Source: Micrasema longulum
Lineage: Eukaryota; Arthropoda; Insecta; Trichoptera; Brachycentridae
Assembly: GCA_022494885.1 (NCBI GenBank)
Contig: JAGVSM010001350.1
Coordinates: 1 to 64,000, forward strand
DNA: 64,000 nt
Direction: 5' to 3'
Part shown: positions 31,243 to 41,489 of the stretch, one piece after another
Layout: every line of letters starts with the position of its first letter
Position numbering within the stretch: the first letter of the stretch is position 1
Notes under the pieces: model-generated
Seen by the model: only the letters and a program-made list of their open reading frames with translations
What the model was told of the DNA's origin: nothing
Databases searched by the model: none
Position numbers and translations under genes: made by a program

Positions 31243-31425
31243 ACTTGCATTTAAAAAAATATAAGTGACGCGTTTCGTCTTGTTAGGACATTATTAAACT
31301 AACTATATTTACAAAGTTTTCTTATATACTAGCGATAATTGGTGTTTAATGATATAGGTGCATGACGTAAACAGCAATTATTGTTAGTATATAAGGACAT
31401 TTTGTAAATACTTTAATATGGAATT
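31243..31425. mobile_element. candidate Penelope-like inverted arms, family D
   Basis: ATTTACAAAGTTTTCTTATA... at 31307-31342 and its diverged complement at 31375-31410 form arms of about 35 nt around a 32-nt loop. Next to the left arm GACGCGTTTCGTCTTGTTAG (31267-31286) reads, on the minus strand, GACGAAACGCGTC. That is the GAA / ACGCGU / C segment of the hammerhead-like module in the other families. No endonuclease segment is present. Confidence 0.35.
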
Positions 31426-31619
31426 CTACCAATTATCTGCATACACAATAAATAAAATAATTGTTGTATTAAGAACGTATCGGGACGACATTATTTTTAA
31501 TATCAAAATTATCATATAAAATGTTCTCAATGAGTTGAATTCAATTAAAATGTTCTTAGTAATATACTTTAAAATTGAATTCATTTTGTTTTCAGAAAAT
31601 ATTTCGATTTTTTTGTATT

Positions 31620-31818
31620 AACCCGCTAAGCCTCTATTTAGAGGCTTGTCAGCAGGTGGAAAAGAGGGGATAGGGAAGGAGGTTATGAAAAATGCACCAC
31701 AACACCCAGACCAATTAAAAAAAATATATCTTTGAATTTATTTTTACAACTGGCGGGAATCGAACCCACGACGCCAATTTCACAGTTTGTCGTCTAATCA
31801 ACTGCGGCACGGCGCCTG
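31620..31818 (-). mobile_element. SINE-1, full-length-like copy
   Basis: The minus strand starts CAGGCGCCGTGCCGCAGTTG (tRNA-like, A box region) and has a perfect B box within GTGGGTTCGATTCCCGCCAG. The body is GGTGTTGTGGTGCATTTTTC, and the end is CCTGCTGACAAGCC plus a terminal hairpin AAGCCTCTAAATAGAGGCTT. The family has two more full copies here. Pol III-type transcription is expected from the boxes. No long poly(A) tail is seen. Confidence 0.75.
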
Positions 31819-32120
31819 TCCGTTGAAGAAAGTTAAACGACAAGATCGTATAAAATAGTACATAAATTAGTTAGTTTGTTCTGGTAAAATATTGAAATAC
31901 CGACCTGGAGGTATAGTATTGTTTATCTAATGAGGCAGTTAATTTAAAAGATAAATAGTTTTCATATGAATAAATAAAACAAAACATACATCTAGGTTTA
32001 TCAGGTATATAATATGCAATGTAAAAAAATATTTTATAAAAACTTTTTTGTGTGAGTGTATTTGTACGACCTTTGTGACATGGGTTTTTAGGTATGTAAA
32101 GATTTTTGTAAGATTTTTTT
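31819..32120. other. unassigned spacer
   Basis: Nothing recognised. A 100-codon minus ORF overlaps the SINE-3 tail and is incidental. Confidence 0.4.
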
Positions 32121-32290
32121 TGCACCACAACAGGCCAGATGACCCAATCGCAATGCATTACAGCAAATAACACCCAAGCTTGAGAAAAACATCATTTTTA
32201 TTTTTGTGTTCTAGCCGGGAATTGAACCCGGATACTTTCGCTAGTTCCGTGCATGAGCCAAGCGTCTCAACCACTCCGCCACCGTTAATG
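32121..32290 (-). mobile_element. SINE-3, copy 2
   Basis: Minus strand: GGTGGCGGAGTGGTTGAGAC (A box) and CCGGGTTCAATTCCCGGC (B box in a self-complementary T-arm), then the body TGCATTGCGATTGGGTCATC and GGCCTGTTGTGGTGCA. The tRNA-like head is the best preserved in this window. Its GTGGTTGAGACGC start resembles a Leu- or Ser-type tRNA, but the anticodon arm cannot be verified. Confidence 0.65.
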
Positions 32291-32784
32291 CATATATCGT
32301 ACACGCACGCCGATCATTACGACTTTTGCCATGTCAAATGTTCAAATATTTGGGGGATTCGGTATTTATATGACTTTCTTGTCTTCTTCGTTTTCTGGAC
32401 TAATCAATATAAATATTTCAATATTAATTTACGTATTTCATATTTATACTACATAAGTAGGAAATTGTATCTTTTGTTGTGGAACCGAACATCCAAATTG
32501 TCTATATATCCATGGATTCGAATAAATATAATATTTATCTATTGAGTCGAATGTTCCATTTTCGAATCTCTCGCCTTATCTACCGAGTGCATTAATTTGT
32601 TTTGTGGAAAGAAACGCTCAAGAAGTTGCACATAAATGGAAAAAAGTTACTTATCTATTAATAATTTTAATATTTGGAGCGTTCGATTGTGCCCGGTGGG
32701 ACATTCGATTCCAGAATTTGACCAACTTTAAGCTGTAACTGTCGTCAGAATTCATACAATAGTCAATTATTTTGTTAAAAACAA
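32291..32784. other. unassigned spacer
   Basis: No features recognised. Confidence 0.4.
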
Positions 32785-33110
32785 TATTTTATTTTATTTT
32801 ATTAGGGAAATCAACAGTTCTACATACATATTTTTAGTAAACAAACAGATATAGTGTATAAACTCAGAACTAATAACAGATTTCCACATAATATACAAAG
32901 TTAGTAAAGATATTACATATCAAATAAATACATACAATTTATACATATAAAATTGAAAATGCGCAACATGTTATCATGAACAATACAAAAACATGCGTTC
33001 TCTTCTATGGGCGGGATAAGAGTCATAAGATTTTTTTGCAAAAGAGAAAAAACATATTTTTGAGGAAGGAAACCTGTCATTGGCTGGTTTTGGTGGCAAC
33101 ATACGTTCAA
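32785..33110 (-). mobile_element. LINE 3'-UTR fragment with (TAAAA)n tail
   Basis: The minus strand ends GTTGATTTCCCTAATAAAAT then AAAATAAAATA. This type of UTR and pentanucleotide tail marks a LINE 3' end. The ORF is not retained. A 36-nt trace of Rep-A (CCTGTCATTGGCTGGTTTTG) lies near 33065. Confidence 0.4.
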
Positions 33111-33170
33111 ATACAGATTCTCTCAAGTAAAAAAAATATGTTTCTTTTAGAATAGGAACTTGCTTAGAAG

Positions 33171-33362
33171 GCAGACGCCGTGGCGCAACTAGATAGACGG
33201 CTAACTGTGAGACTGGCGTCGCGGGTCCGACTCCCGCCAGTCACAAGAAAGATTTTCTCCTCAATTGGTCTGGGTATTGTGGTGTATTTTTCATTGCTTC
33301 CTTCCATATCTTTTATTTCCTACCTGCTGACAAGCCTTTGAAATTAGAGGATTAGCGGGTTA
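33171..33362 (+). mobile_element. SINE-1, copy 2
   Basis: GACGCCGTGGCGCAACTAGA, TAGACGGCTAACTGTGAGAC, a mutated B box (GGGTCCGACTCCC), TGGTCTGGGTATTGTGGTGT, CCTGCTGACAAGCC. The terminal hairpin is damaged (TTTGAAATTAGAGG). It is older than the copies at 31.6 and 38.4 kb. Confidence 0.75.
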
Positions 33363-33724
33363 TTCCTTAAAAAAAATAAAAATGTAAAACGAGCTCCCTC
33401 TGTAAACACGAGTTTTTACTTGATTAGAAAGGTAGAAAGATTATAATTTTTTATATATTTTCATGTCCTATGTTATTTTGTAAAACAATTTTGATAATAT
33501 ATTTTTTTTTTTAAAACTTTGAAAAAAAAAAATATGCTTCTTTTTCACGTATTAAGAGAGCAGGAGTAGACCTGGCCATAACACATACTGTGGATACCTC
33601 AGAATCACCTTACTTTATAAGTAATAATATGAATAGATAGAGAAATAAATATGTTTATTAGAACCCCACTAACTCCTTTATTTGATCAGTCCATCTTGTA
33701 GCAGACTGCTTGCTCGTTTACCCT
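33363..33724. other. unassigned spacer
   Basis: Nothing recognised. Confidence 0.4.
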
Positions 33725-33937
33725 TAACTAGGGATGCAATATTCGGCCTATTATTATTCAGTGAATACTCAGCCTATTCGGCTACTTTATTCAATATTTG
33801 GTATACGGACGAATACTGCGTATTATTCCGCCAAATACCGAATACCAAATCTCGAAAAAAAAAACGCACATATTATTAAAAAATGTGTCTATATTAATCA
33901 CAAATTATTAGTTTAATACTTTTTATCTATCATTATG

Positions 33938-34200
33938 ACAGGTCATAAGCTCTGTAGATGCCTAGACTTCTGTATTACCTTCTCTAATATGTTCTTAATC
34001 TCTGTTGTAACATGTTAATATTAACTGCTCCCCAGTGAGTTGAATCCAGTCCATGTCTACAAACATTTGGACAAACTCAAAACATTGTTGATAAATCCAC
34101 CTGGTCTATGAAGAAGTATAAAAATTGAAAAAACAAGATTTTGAGGCGTTGCCTAGTATGTAGGTGAAATAATTCAATTAGATGAATCTCACCCGCATAA
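33938..34200 (-). repeat. Rep-A partial (copy 12)
   Basis: GACAGGTCATAAGCTCTGTA, CTGCTCCCCAGTGAGTTGAA, CAAACATTTGGACAAACTCA, GAGGCGTTGCCTAGTATGTA, GATGAATCTCACCCGC. It is permuted: unit start first, then unit end. Confidence 0.7.
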
Positions 34201-34344
34201 ACTATTGCGATTTTCCTCATAAATAATACCTCGCAAGATTTTGTTGTCACACAGCAAACACACTGCCAGTTTATTATCTTCACTACAAATCTCCTGACAT
34301 TCCCAAATGGGCGATTTTTTATTAAATGGTGCCATGATGTACAA

Positions 34345-34440
34345 TTTATTTATTTTACATTATTTGAAACAATAAATCCCAACTCCGTGGGACTAAAAGT
34401 CCTGTGTTGAGATGGGACGAGCAATTAGTTAACACAAACA
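34345..34440 (-). mobile_element. LINE 3'-UTR hairpin fragment with TTTA tail
   Basis: Minus strand: TCCCATCTCAACACAGGACT, TTTAGTCCCACGGAGTTGGG, then an A-rich tail with AAATAAATAA. It is the same hairpin as at 2361-2406. Confidence 0.45.
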
Positions 34441-35600
34441 CATGAGTATATCACCACAAATATAGGATCAGAAACATAAGAATGTATATTTTTTTAAATC
34501 ATATATATACATGGCACATTAATATGGTAAAGAGTAAACTCCAACATTCGGAAAATCATCAACCATTAATGATGCTATTTATATAAATTATTAAATAAAA
34601 AAGTAGACTCTTTTAACCTACTCTCCAAAATTAATCTTAACGTCCCCTTTAAAAAAAACCGAGCAACATAAAATATGACTTAAAAAATAAAAAAAATAAA
34701 AAAAAAACAACATATATTTAACATCTACTTGCAAACTCGGAAAAATCCATATTTCTTTATTTTGAGCAAATCACAAAAAACTGATACAATACCTAACTTA
34801 AACTTTTTTTAAACTTCAATTTCTTATTATAATCAGTAAATATTTGATACGTAAGCAGTGATGACAAAAGCATGATTATACTAAGAAACAGTAGTGAAAT
34901 AACAAATTTCTTTTATACATTAAACTTTGCAATACTCAAGTAGAGGTTGCCATGTTTGCAACACACCCGATAATTTTAAAGTCAAGTTCTTACAAACAAA
35001 GCCGTATTTTTAACGGACAATGTTATAATTATTGTAAAAAAATGTATTTTGATTATGTTTCAATTAATATCTCACTTTTTTGAGATTTTGAATTTTGCCG
35101 GGTTTGCAAGTAGTATCCTCCATATATGGCACATCAATATGGTAAGCAGTAAACTCAAGCGTTCGGAAAATCATTAAGGAGTTTCCTACTCAAATCCCTC
35201 CCACTAAGGAAAATTCAGTCCTTGACTCTTGAAAATATTTTTTGTCCTTGAGAGCGTAATACTTTCATCCAAAATATTGAACGCTCTCGGTGCGATAAAT
35301 GAGAGATGTCTCTGAGCAAAAGTCGTACAATGAACAAACAATTATTAATTACTAATAGGGACTATTAGTAACACAAAGTCATGGAATAATGAACAAAATA
35401 ACGAGTGTCGCGACATGATCTACTTGCAAATGAAACAAATACGCCCGCGCCTTCACCCCCGCACGCACCCTAATGAGACAGGTCGTAATCTGTCACTCGC
35501 GAAAGTGACACATCTTTTGCCGAACATTCGACCCCCGAATATTCGGCGCTTCGGTCGAGAGCGTGGCTGAATATTCGGTATTCTGCCAAATCACTATTTG

Positions 35601-36267
35601 TAAACGTTCCTCGTTTTTTAGTATTAACGTGATTAGAATCCCAAGGATACCTAGGGGAAGCTGAGTCTCATTGACAATAATAATATTTAGCCTTTAATAT
35701 TCAGCCTCTATTTCATATTTACCCTCTTTTTATAAAAAATAAATATAAAAACACCCAACAATAAATTTGAAAATACTAAATCTTGTATACATATAAAACA
35801 AACAACACATTTTACACACATCATTCCATGAGCCACACGCCACACTCCACACTCCACACTACATATTTCAAAGCAATGGAGATGCCAACACAAATAGAGT
35901 CACGTGTTATACATATTCTCGTCACATTTTGTTGTCCTGTTCGGAAATCGTACTATATATTGTGTTTTGTACGAACTTGGAGCTGTGTTAAGTTTATGTT
36001 TTTTTGTAATAATATCACTGTATTATAACAACATAGCACTGTGTGCACAACAATAAACATAGATAAATAAAATAAAAATTAACTAATACTTAATAAACTT
36101 GGTAAGAAGTAATGTCTTATTATTTTATGTCTAAAGGCCATGAAGAAATTTATTAAATTAAAAGAGAATATACGCTAAATTATTTTACGTAAAAAGTCAC
36201 CGAAATTATGTCGAAAATGAATGTGGCATTTAAAAATGCATATTAACAGCTCTTTAAGTTTTCAGAG
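35601..36267. other. unassigned spacer
   Basis: A short CCACACTCCACACTCCACAC run occurs at about 35835. No gene recognised. Confidence 0.4.
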
Positions 36268-36508
36268 CTCCGATTGCAATGGGAAGTTAACAGAGTTATC
36301 TTCGACTGTCTATAAAGTAAAATCGAAATTTATGTACAAAATTATGTATATCTGTACTAAAATTTTTAATATCTTCATCTGTAATCTGTACTTGAACATG
36401 TTTAGAAAAAAAAAATATATGCGTATTCTATTTTTTACACAGAAAACTTAATTTTACTTTGTAGATAAAATTGAAGATAACTGTTATCTTCCATTGCAAT
36501 CGGGGCCC
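36268..36508. mobile_element. MITE-2, copy 2 with matching inverted ends
   Basis: The left end CTCCGATTGCAATGGGAAGT, TAACAG is mirrored by the right end CTGTTATCTTCCATTGCAAT, CGGGG. The right half (GAAAACTTAATTTTACTTTG, TAGATAAAATTGAAGATAAC) matches the copies at 27.7 and 60.85 kb. 241 bp, non-coding. Confidence 0.6.
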
Positions 36509-36779
36509 AGGATACTGTAGTCGTAAGAGATGTTTGAAGACCGTAGGGTTCCTTCCTTATTTTGATTTCCTCTAATAATGTCAAACCCATAGTTTTCTGG
36601 CGAGATTAGAGTCGATAAAACCAAAGACTTCAAATTTTTGTAGGTCAGTCATGGTTAGAAACATTGATGAGGTTGGACTTATTAAAACCACTCGTCGTAA
36701 AATATATAATTCTTCCTTTTTGTTTTCGCATCTACTTTCTAATTATGCATTTGGGATACGTTGATTACTTAACTGTTTA
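36509..36779. other. unassigned spacer
   Basis: Nothing recognised. Confidence 0.35.
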
Positions 36780-37005
36780 TAAGACCCAAATTTCGTGTTA
36801 ATTTACGTCTTACAAACCTATTAAAAATGTTAATTTTTAAGATAATACACATATTGCCATTGAAAAAGTCGAGTGGAAGACTGATCTACCAGTATACCTT
36901 ATAACAATACTCTTGTGACATGAGGCTCATTATTATAACGATAAAATTGGAAAATGAGTATCTCAATTCTGGTGGTATATTTATATACCACTTTCTTCTA
37001 CGTGT
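36780..37005 (-). repeat. Rep-C, copy 2 (inverted relative to 26.33 kb)
   Basis: Plus strand TTTACGTCTTACAAACCTAT, GACTGATCTACCAGTATACC, CAATTCTGGTGGTATATTTA, TATACCACTTTCTTC. It is the diverged complement of copy 1 over about 230 bp. Confidence 0.6.
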
Positions 37006-37681
37006 CATATAATCGGTTAATGTGTAGCGAGTTGGTCAGTGTACATATAACAGACACGCAATTTGAACTGATAAAACATTAAATAGGCAATTTTAACACA
37101 AACGCTCAATCTCGCTTCAGAAGAACTTTGCCCTAAAAATATAATAACTTTGTAAATCTATTGATATTGTTTTCTAATAATTAAATGGCGTTATTTATAT
37201 CCCGTATAATTATTTAAATAAAATTATACATTATCGTATTTTTTTTACTGTCAAATGTATGTTGGAATATCTCCGTCATACACGAAGTGAATCTTATCGC
37301 ACATGTACACTTTATTTATATTTTCATTCTTGTTCACGCTATCTCCGTGATAAAGCTGTTTTTTTTACTTCCGATAAGAGATTTTTACACCAAATCTGGG
37401 GTCAAACGAGAAGAAAATTGAAGTTTTATGATTTTAATAACATTGTATGGTTTTATTGGTTATTTTCAGTGTAAATTCTTAATACATCAATATTGTTTTG
37501 AGCAATATCTTACAAGTTCTGTCATAAATCAGGGGCGACTGAGCGTCTTTGATCTTGTAAATAGTCGACATAGACAAACGAGCGACTTCATTCTTGCGTT
37601 TGAACATAAAAAACAAACCGAGAAACTTAAAATATGACTTAAAAAATATACTAAATAGTATTATTTATTAATAAATAAAAT
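37006..37681. other. unassigned spacer
   Basis: No gene recognised. Two 70-codon ORFs are not supported. Confidence 0.4.
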
Positions 37682-37800
37682 AACTTGTAAGGAGCATGGA
37701 AGTCTAGGCGTTTGTTTATTAGCTAATTTAAGCGATAACTTTGCCTCTGTTTGTATCCATATATTACTAATTCTTCTATATGTGCTAAAACCTTCATTAA
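37682..37800 (+). repeat. Rep-A fragment (copy 13)
   Basis: GGAGCATGGAAGTCTAGGCG, TTGCCTCTGTTTGTATCC, AATTCTTCTATATGTGCTAA. Internally deleted. Confidence 0.5.
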
Positions 37801-37874
37801 TATTTATTTATTACATTTACGGCCTAAGCCAATTACAGCAGTTACATGAAGAAACATAATATTATGTACATGTC

Positions 37875-38312
37875 GTTCTCGTAACGAGAGAACCCTCTCA
37901 ATACCCATTCAACGCTCTAATTTTTTTGTCTCCCCCTTCACAGTAGAAGCTGCTTGATTATAGAATAATCTACCCACTAATGTCAGAGACGCCCCGCTCT
38001 GCCTCTTCTTTATTTACGTTCAAATCACGGACGAAATATCACTTCCTGAATATTTTAATTTTTCCTTTCTCCTCCTTCTTTCCTTCCCTCTCTACCTCTT
38101 CGTCTCTTCATATTATCGCGTAGATATTTAGTCAATTTTTATTTGTTATCAATATTTTGTTTATAATGAAAATATAATTTACCAACAATATATTCAATTT
38201 AACGGTCTGAGTAGGTAGAAAGAAATTGCCTTAAGGCAAAATGCCCGTTCTTATTTATATGTAAATATGTAAAATGTACATGTATATAAAGTGTTTTAAT
38301 AAATAAATGCAA
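37875..38312 (+). mobile_element. LINE ORF2 tail remnant and 3' UTR
   Basis: Frame-shifted residues FTVEAA, NNLPTNVRDAP and YLRSNHGRNITS fit the 'FTV.AARLWN.LP..VRDA..L..F....' C-terminal motif of LINE ORF2. The 3' UTR contains AATTGCCTTAAGGCAAAATG (a short palindrome) and GTATATAAAGTGTTTTAATA with an AATAAATAAATG end. The UTR recurs, reversed, at 58.82-58.94 kb. Confidence 0.6.
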
Positions 38313-38385
38313 GAAACTGAACAAAACGAACATAAAACTATGTATCAAAGACAAACGAGGGCAATAAAATAATGTTTTATTTTTA

Positions 38386-38582
38386 AACCTGCTAAGCCTC
38401 TCTTTTGAGGCTTGTCAGCAGGTAGGATTGAGGGGATATGAAAGGAGGTAATGGAAAATACGCCAGAACACCCAGACCAATAAAAAAAATCTTTCTTGGA
38501 TTTTTTCTTGCAACTGGCGGGAATCGAACCCGCGACGCCAGTTTCATAGCTGGCCGTGTAACTAACTGCGCCACGGCGCCTG
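38386..38582 (-). mobile_element. SINE-1, copy 3 (best preserved)
   Basis: Minus strand: CAGGCGCCGTGGCGCAGTTA, GTTACACGGCCAGCTATGAA, GGCGTCGCGGGTTCGATTCC (intact B box), TTGGTCTGGGTGTTCTGGCG, CCTGCTGACAAGCC and terminal hairpin AAGCCTCAAAAGAGAGGCTT. The head has intact-looking A and B boxes, so this copy may still be transcribable by RNA polymerase III. Confidence 0.8.
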
Positions 38583-38929
38583 ACCTTTTATATCAACATC
38601 TTGTCCGATCAACATATAAGACTTCGAGCTAACCCATACTAATCCGTCTTTATCTTACAGAAGAGATCTGCAAAAAGCCGGAAGATCCATCCCAAAGAAT
38701 TTCAAGCTGTGTGACGATTTGACTAATCTACACATTATATATATATATAAACATAAACAGGCATGAACACAAAAGTTGCTCTTAGAAGATTTGATCAACA
38801 GTAAATTTTAACTTCTAGTGACACGGTTGGGAACATGAAAATATATTGATTGCAACAGAGATGGGACATCACTCAAAGCATTATTTTTTATTGAAAATGC
38901 ATATAACATGTGTAGTATTTTACAAATCT

Positions 38930-39065
38930 TTTTCACCCGCTAGGAAATGCCTAGAAATACTATTTTTTATCTTCTTGGACTAGTCACTTTAATTAAAAAT
39001 GTTTTAAGTGTGTATGTCCATATATTTATGATAATAAACTAGGTGTAAAGGAGTACTACCCCCTA
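38930..39065 (+). repeat. Rep-A fragment (copy 14)
   Basis: CACCCGCTAGGAAATGCCTA, TTATCTTCTTGGACTAGTCA, AATGTTTTAAGTGTGTATGT, AAAGGAGTACTACCCCC. Strongly diverged. Confidence 0.5.
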
Positions 39066-39299
39066 AAGAGTGAATTAAGATTTATGGCTATTTATTATAA
39101 TATATAAATTCTTTAAAATTACATATTCATAAATATGTATTACAATTTGATGAAAAACGCCTGTTCATGTTTTGGATCACGATCAATATGTCGTATAGAT
39201 TTTGACGATTTTAGCATGGCAGTCTTTTTGTGTATTTGGTTGTTGTTTAATAATATTAATTAGTTAGATTTATAATACAAACGTACATAAAAAGATGTC

Positions 39300-39690
39300 T
39301 GAGTAATAATAATTTTTCAGAATTCGCAAATCATCTTATATCCGAAAACCATGAATTTAATCAAGAAATGTGTGCAGAAATTTTGCATGTCAATAAAAAT
39401 GGTTTTCGTTTAGATAATTTAGAACGATTAGAAATTAGTAAAGCCATTAATCAAAAACTTCAAATATTAAATAATCAATTAAATTTAACTTCGAGTCCTC
39501 TTTTAAAACTATTCCCGTTATGATTTATTTTATCTTCTTTCTCTCTCTTTCTTTCAATTTTCTGTCTTTTCATATAATATTTTATTATATAAATAGCAAC
39601 GCGTGCAATTATAAGTTAGTTAAATTCCTGACGATGAGGTAGTAACCTCAAAGCCGGTCGAAGTGTAATTAAAAAAATTAAGTGGTTTAT
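39300..39690 (+). mobile_element. Penelope-like element, family C: GIY-YIG C-terminus and hammerhead-like arm
   Basis: An open frame at about 39310-39523 reads NNFSEFANHLISENHEFNQE, MCAEILHVNKNGFRLDNLER, LEISKAINQKLQILNNQLNL, ending LLKLFPL and a stop. The order FANHL...H.F / ILH...G..LD.LE..EI is the second half of the Penelope GIY-YIG domain. Seventy-odd codons are uninterrupted, better than family A. The downstream UTR carries the module at 39621-39668. The element is truncated at its 5' side, and no left arm was identified. Confidence 0.7.
39621..39668 (+). ncRNA. hammerhead-like module, Penelope C
   Basis: UUC / CUGACGA (39628-39634, fits CUGANGA) / U / GAGGU-AGUA-ACCUC (perfect 5-bp stem II with tetraloop) / AAA in place of GAA / GCCGGU / C / GAA. 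Stem I is only about three base pairs by eye. The change of G to A after stem II would be expected to weaken catalysis. Confidence 0.45.
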
Positions 39691-40164
39691 ACAAATTTAT
39701 AAACAAATACGTATAAAAAGATTTCTTAACATTTATGTTAAAATACAATTGTAATTTTAATTGAAGTGTGGTATTTTTACGAGAATAGCGCCGAGCGTGT
39801 AAGGATTTTTTGTGTTGTATATACTACACTTGTAAGTTAGAAATTAAGTGAGGTAATTAATCAACGATATAAAGCGCAGACAGCAGAGGGACGCCGACAT
39901 GAAACAATTGAACAGAAGAACGTAAATATAACTATCATTATATCTGATTGATCAGAGTCTTCCGTAGAAAACCATTAGCCATGGTTGCTGTGTTCGCCTT
40001 TAATTATTGGAAATCAAATTTTCGTTTTTATAAGCTTAGATAATTTTACATTAGTCAGCGTGTTGATGTACGGATGAACACGGTGAAAATATATACTCGT
40101 ATGTACGTATATCGTCGGCGTGGCGGTGAAAAAAACTGAGTTGCAATAATATATCTACAATATA
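39691..40164. other. unassigned spacer
   Basis: Nothing recognised. Confidence 0.4.
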
Positions 40165-40665
40165 ACAACACTGGCTACGTTTTCCACAGAGGGTCGAATA
40201 CAAACTCTGTTGGCTTATGTATAAGTCACTGCACAACTCTGCTCCGGAATATCTAAGGGAACTATGCATTCCAGATGAACTAGCTGACAGGCGTCTCACG
40301 CTTAGATCAGCTACGTCTACGGCGAGAGGAAAAGTTATTATACCTTTACGCAAACAGCGCACTAAATTTCGTGAACGCGCATTTGCGGTCGCAGGCCCTA
40401 TGGCATGGAATGCTCTCCCAGCAGAGTTGCGAGGCTGTGAAAGTGAAGTGATGTTTCGGAAAAAACTTAAAACCCACTTGTTCTCTAAATCATTTGAATA
40501 AATCCGTAGCACGTGACAACAAAATAAATTGTTTTAACTAAATTACAAATTTAAAAGCTTCAATTAAATTAATTTAACACTAGAATCACCATGTAAAGCG
40601 CCCTTGAGGTATTATAGTACGAAAATGGTGCTATATAAGTTATCCATAATAATAATAATAATAAT
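40165..40665 (+). mobile_element. CR1-type LINE 3' end, copy 2
   Basis: The frame 40166-40501 reads WLRFPQRVEYKLCWLMYK, SLHNSAPEYLRELCIPDELA, FAVAGPMAWNALPAELRG and FRKKLKTHLFSKSFE. It is nearly identical to the 7.45 kb copy and extends a few codons further 5' before a stop. The 3' UTR is TAGTACGAAAATGGTGCTAT with an (ATA)n tail at 40646-40665. No breaks occur in the retained frame. Confidence 0.8.
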
Positions 40666-40957
40666 ATCAAAGTTTTGAGAAAAATAACTTAAGTCAACTA
40701 GTTAAGAGGATATGCGCGAACGAGCGGTTTAATGAGAAGGTATTTGAACATGGTTTTTCTGGCACTGTCTTGCAGATGCCTCCCCGATACTGCGTGAAAA
40801 AGACAACTTCACGTCGGACTGATTATGCCCAGCTAAAATCGACGAAATCGAGGTCTCGCATGAAAAGTTTACTGATTTTGTTTTTTTATTTTTAAGAAAG
40901 AGTATCGGAAGGAAATTCTCTGTGTCGACTCGTTTTTTTTATATTTTTAAATCGAAA
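40666..40957. other. unassigned spacer
   Basis: A moderately GC-rich piece (40740-40870). No family recognised. Confidence 0.35.
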
Positions 40958-41212
40958 TTATTATCATCATTTCTTTTCCGCACATAATGCTGCATAGGAC
41001 ACTGCATTGGTACACCAATCGCAGCGCATCTTGATCATTTTTGTAACATGAAGGTAATATGATCAGTCTTACCAGTCCATGGACCATGAAGTATTGTAGT
41101 ATAAAAACACCCTTTTAAATGAATACCTATACCTCTCGTCAACCATGCCGGGAATCGTACCCGAGACCTCTTGCATGGTAGGCAAACGCGCTGACCATTA
41201 CACCGTGCGTCC
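40958..41212 (-). mobile_element. SINE-2, copy with intact B box
   Basis: Minus strand: GGACGCACGGTGTAATGGTC (A box), GCGCGTTTGCCTACCATGCA, GGTCTCGGGTACGATTCCCG (B-box variant), AAAAGGGTGTTTTTATAC, ACTGATCATATTACCTTCAT, ending in GAAATGATGATAATAATT. Head, body and (ATA)n-type tail are all present. Confidence 0.7.
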
Positions 41213-41391
41213 AAAGACGGTAAAAAAGGATTTTCAGGTGGTCCTAGGTTATATAAAAGCTATGAAACGTCTTCCGAGCGGCTCTAATTCGTTGAGAAGG
41301 AACTGTATATAAATAATTTCAAACCTGTCGAGAGTACGAAAAACTTCAAATAGCTATCATTTTAGCCACTAGATTAAAATTAAATAAATAA

Positions 41392-41488
41392 TTCCAAGTC
41401 TGTTACAACAGAGAGAAAAAAAAAATTGGGAAGGGATATAGAAATCTAGGCATTCACAGGGCTTATGACCTGTCATTGGCTGACCTTT
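41392..41488 (+). repeat. Rep-A fragment (copy 15)
   Basis: TCCAAGTCTGTTACAACAGA, AAATCTAGGCATTCACAGGG, CTTATGACCTGTCATTGGCT. Confidence 0.65.
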
Positions 41489-41489
41489 C

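Larger units (their letters stand above)
33725..35600. mobile_element. degenerate hAT-like element with GAATATTCGG subterminal repeats
   Basis: The left end TAGGGATGCAATATTCGGCC and the right end (read inward) TAGTGATTTGGCAGAATACC, GAATATTCAGCC are similar. Both ends hold repeated ATATTCGG/GAATATTCGG motifs (33740-33850, 35530-35590), a pattern often seen in hAT elements. The inside holds no transposase and contains later material (Rep-A at 33938, a LINE UTR at 34345). Target duplications are not resolved. Confidence 0.35.

Noticed and set aside
32121..32290. functional tRNA gene at the tRNA-like heads (also 38.5, 41.2 and 51.05 kb)
   Set aside because: A and B boxes are followed by SINE bodies, the acceptor ends are not complementary, and several copies share the body sequence.
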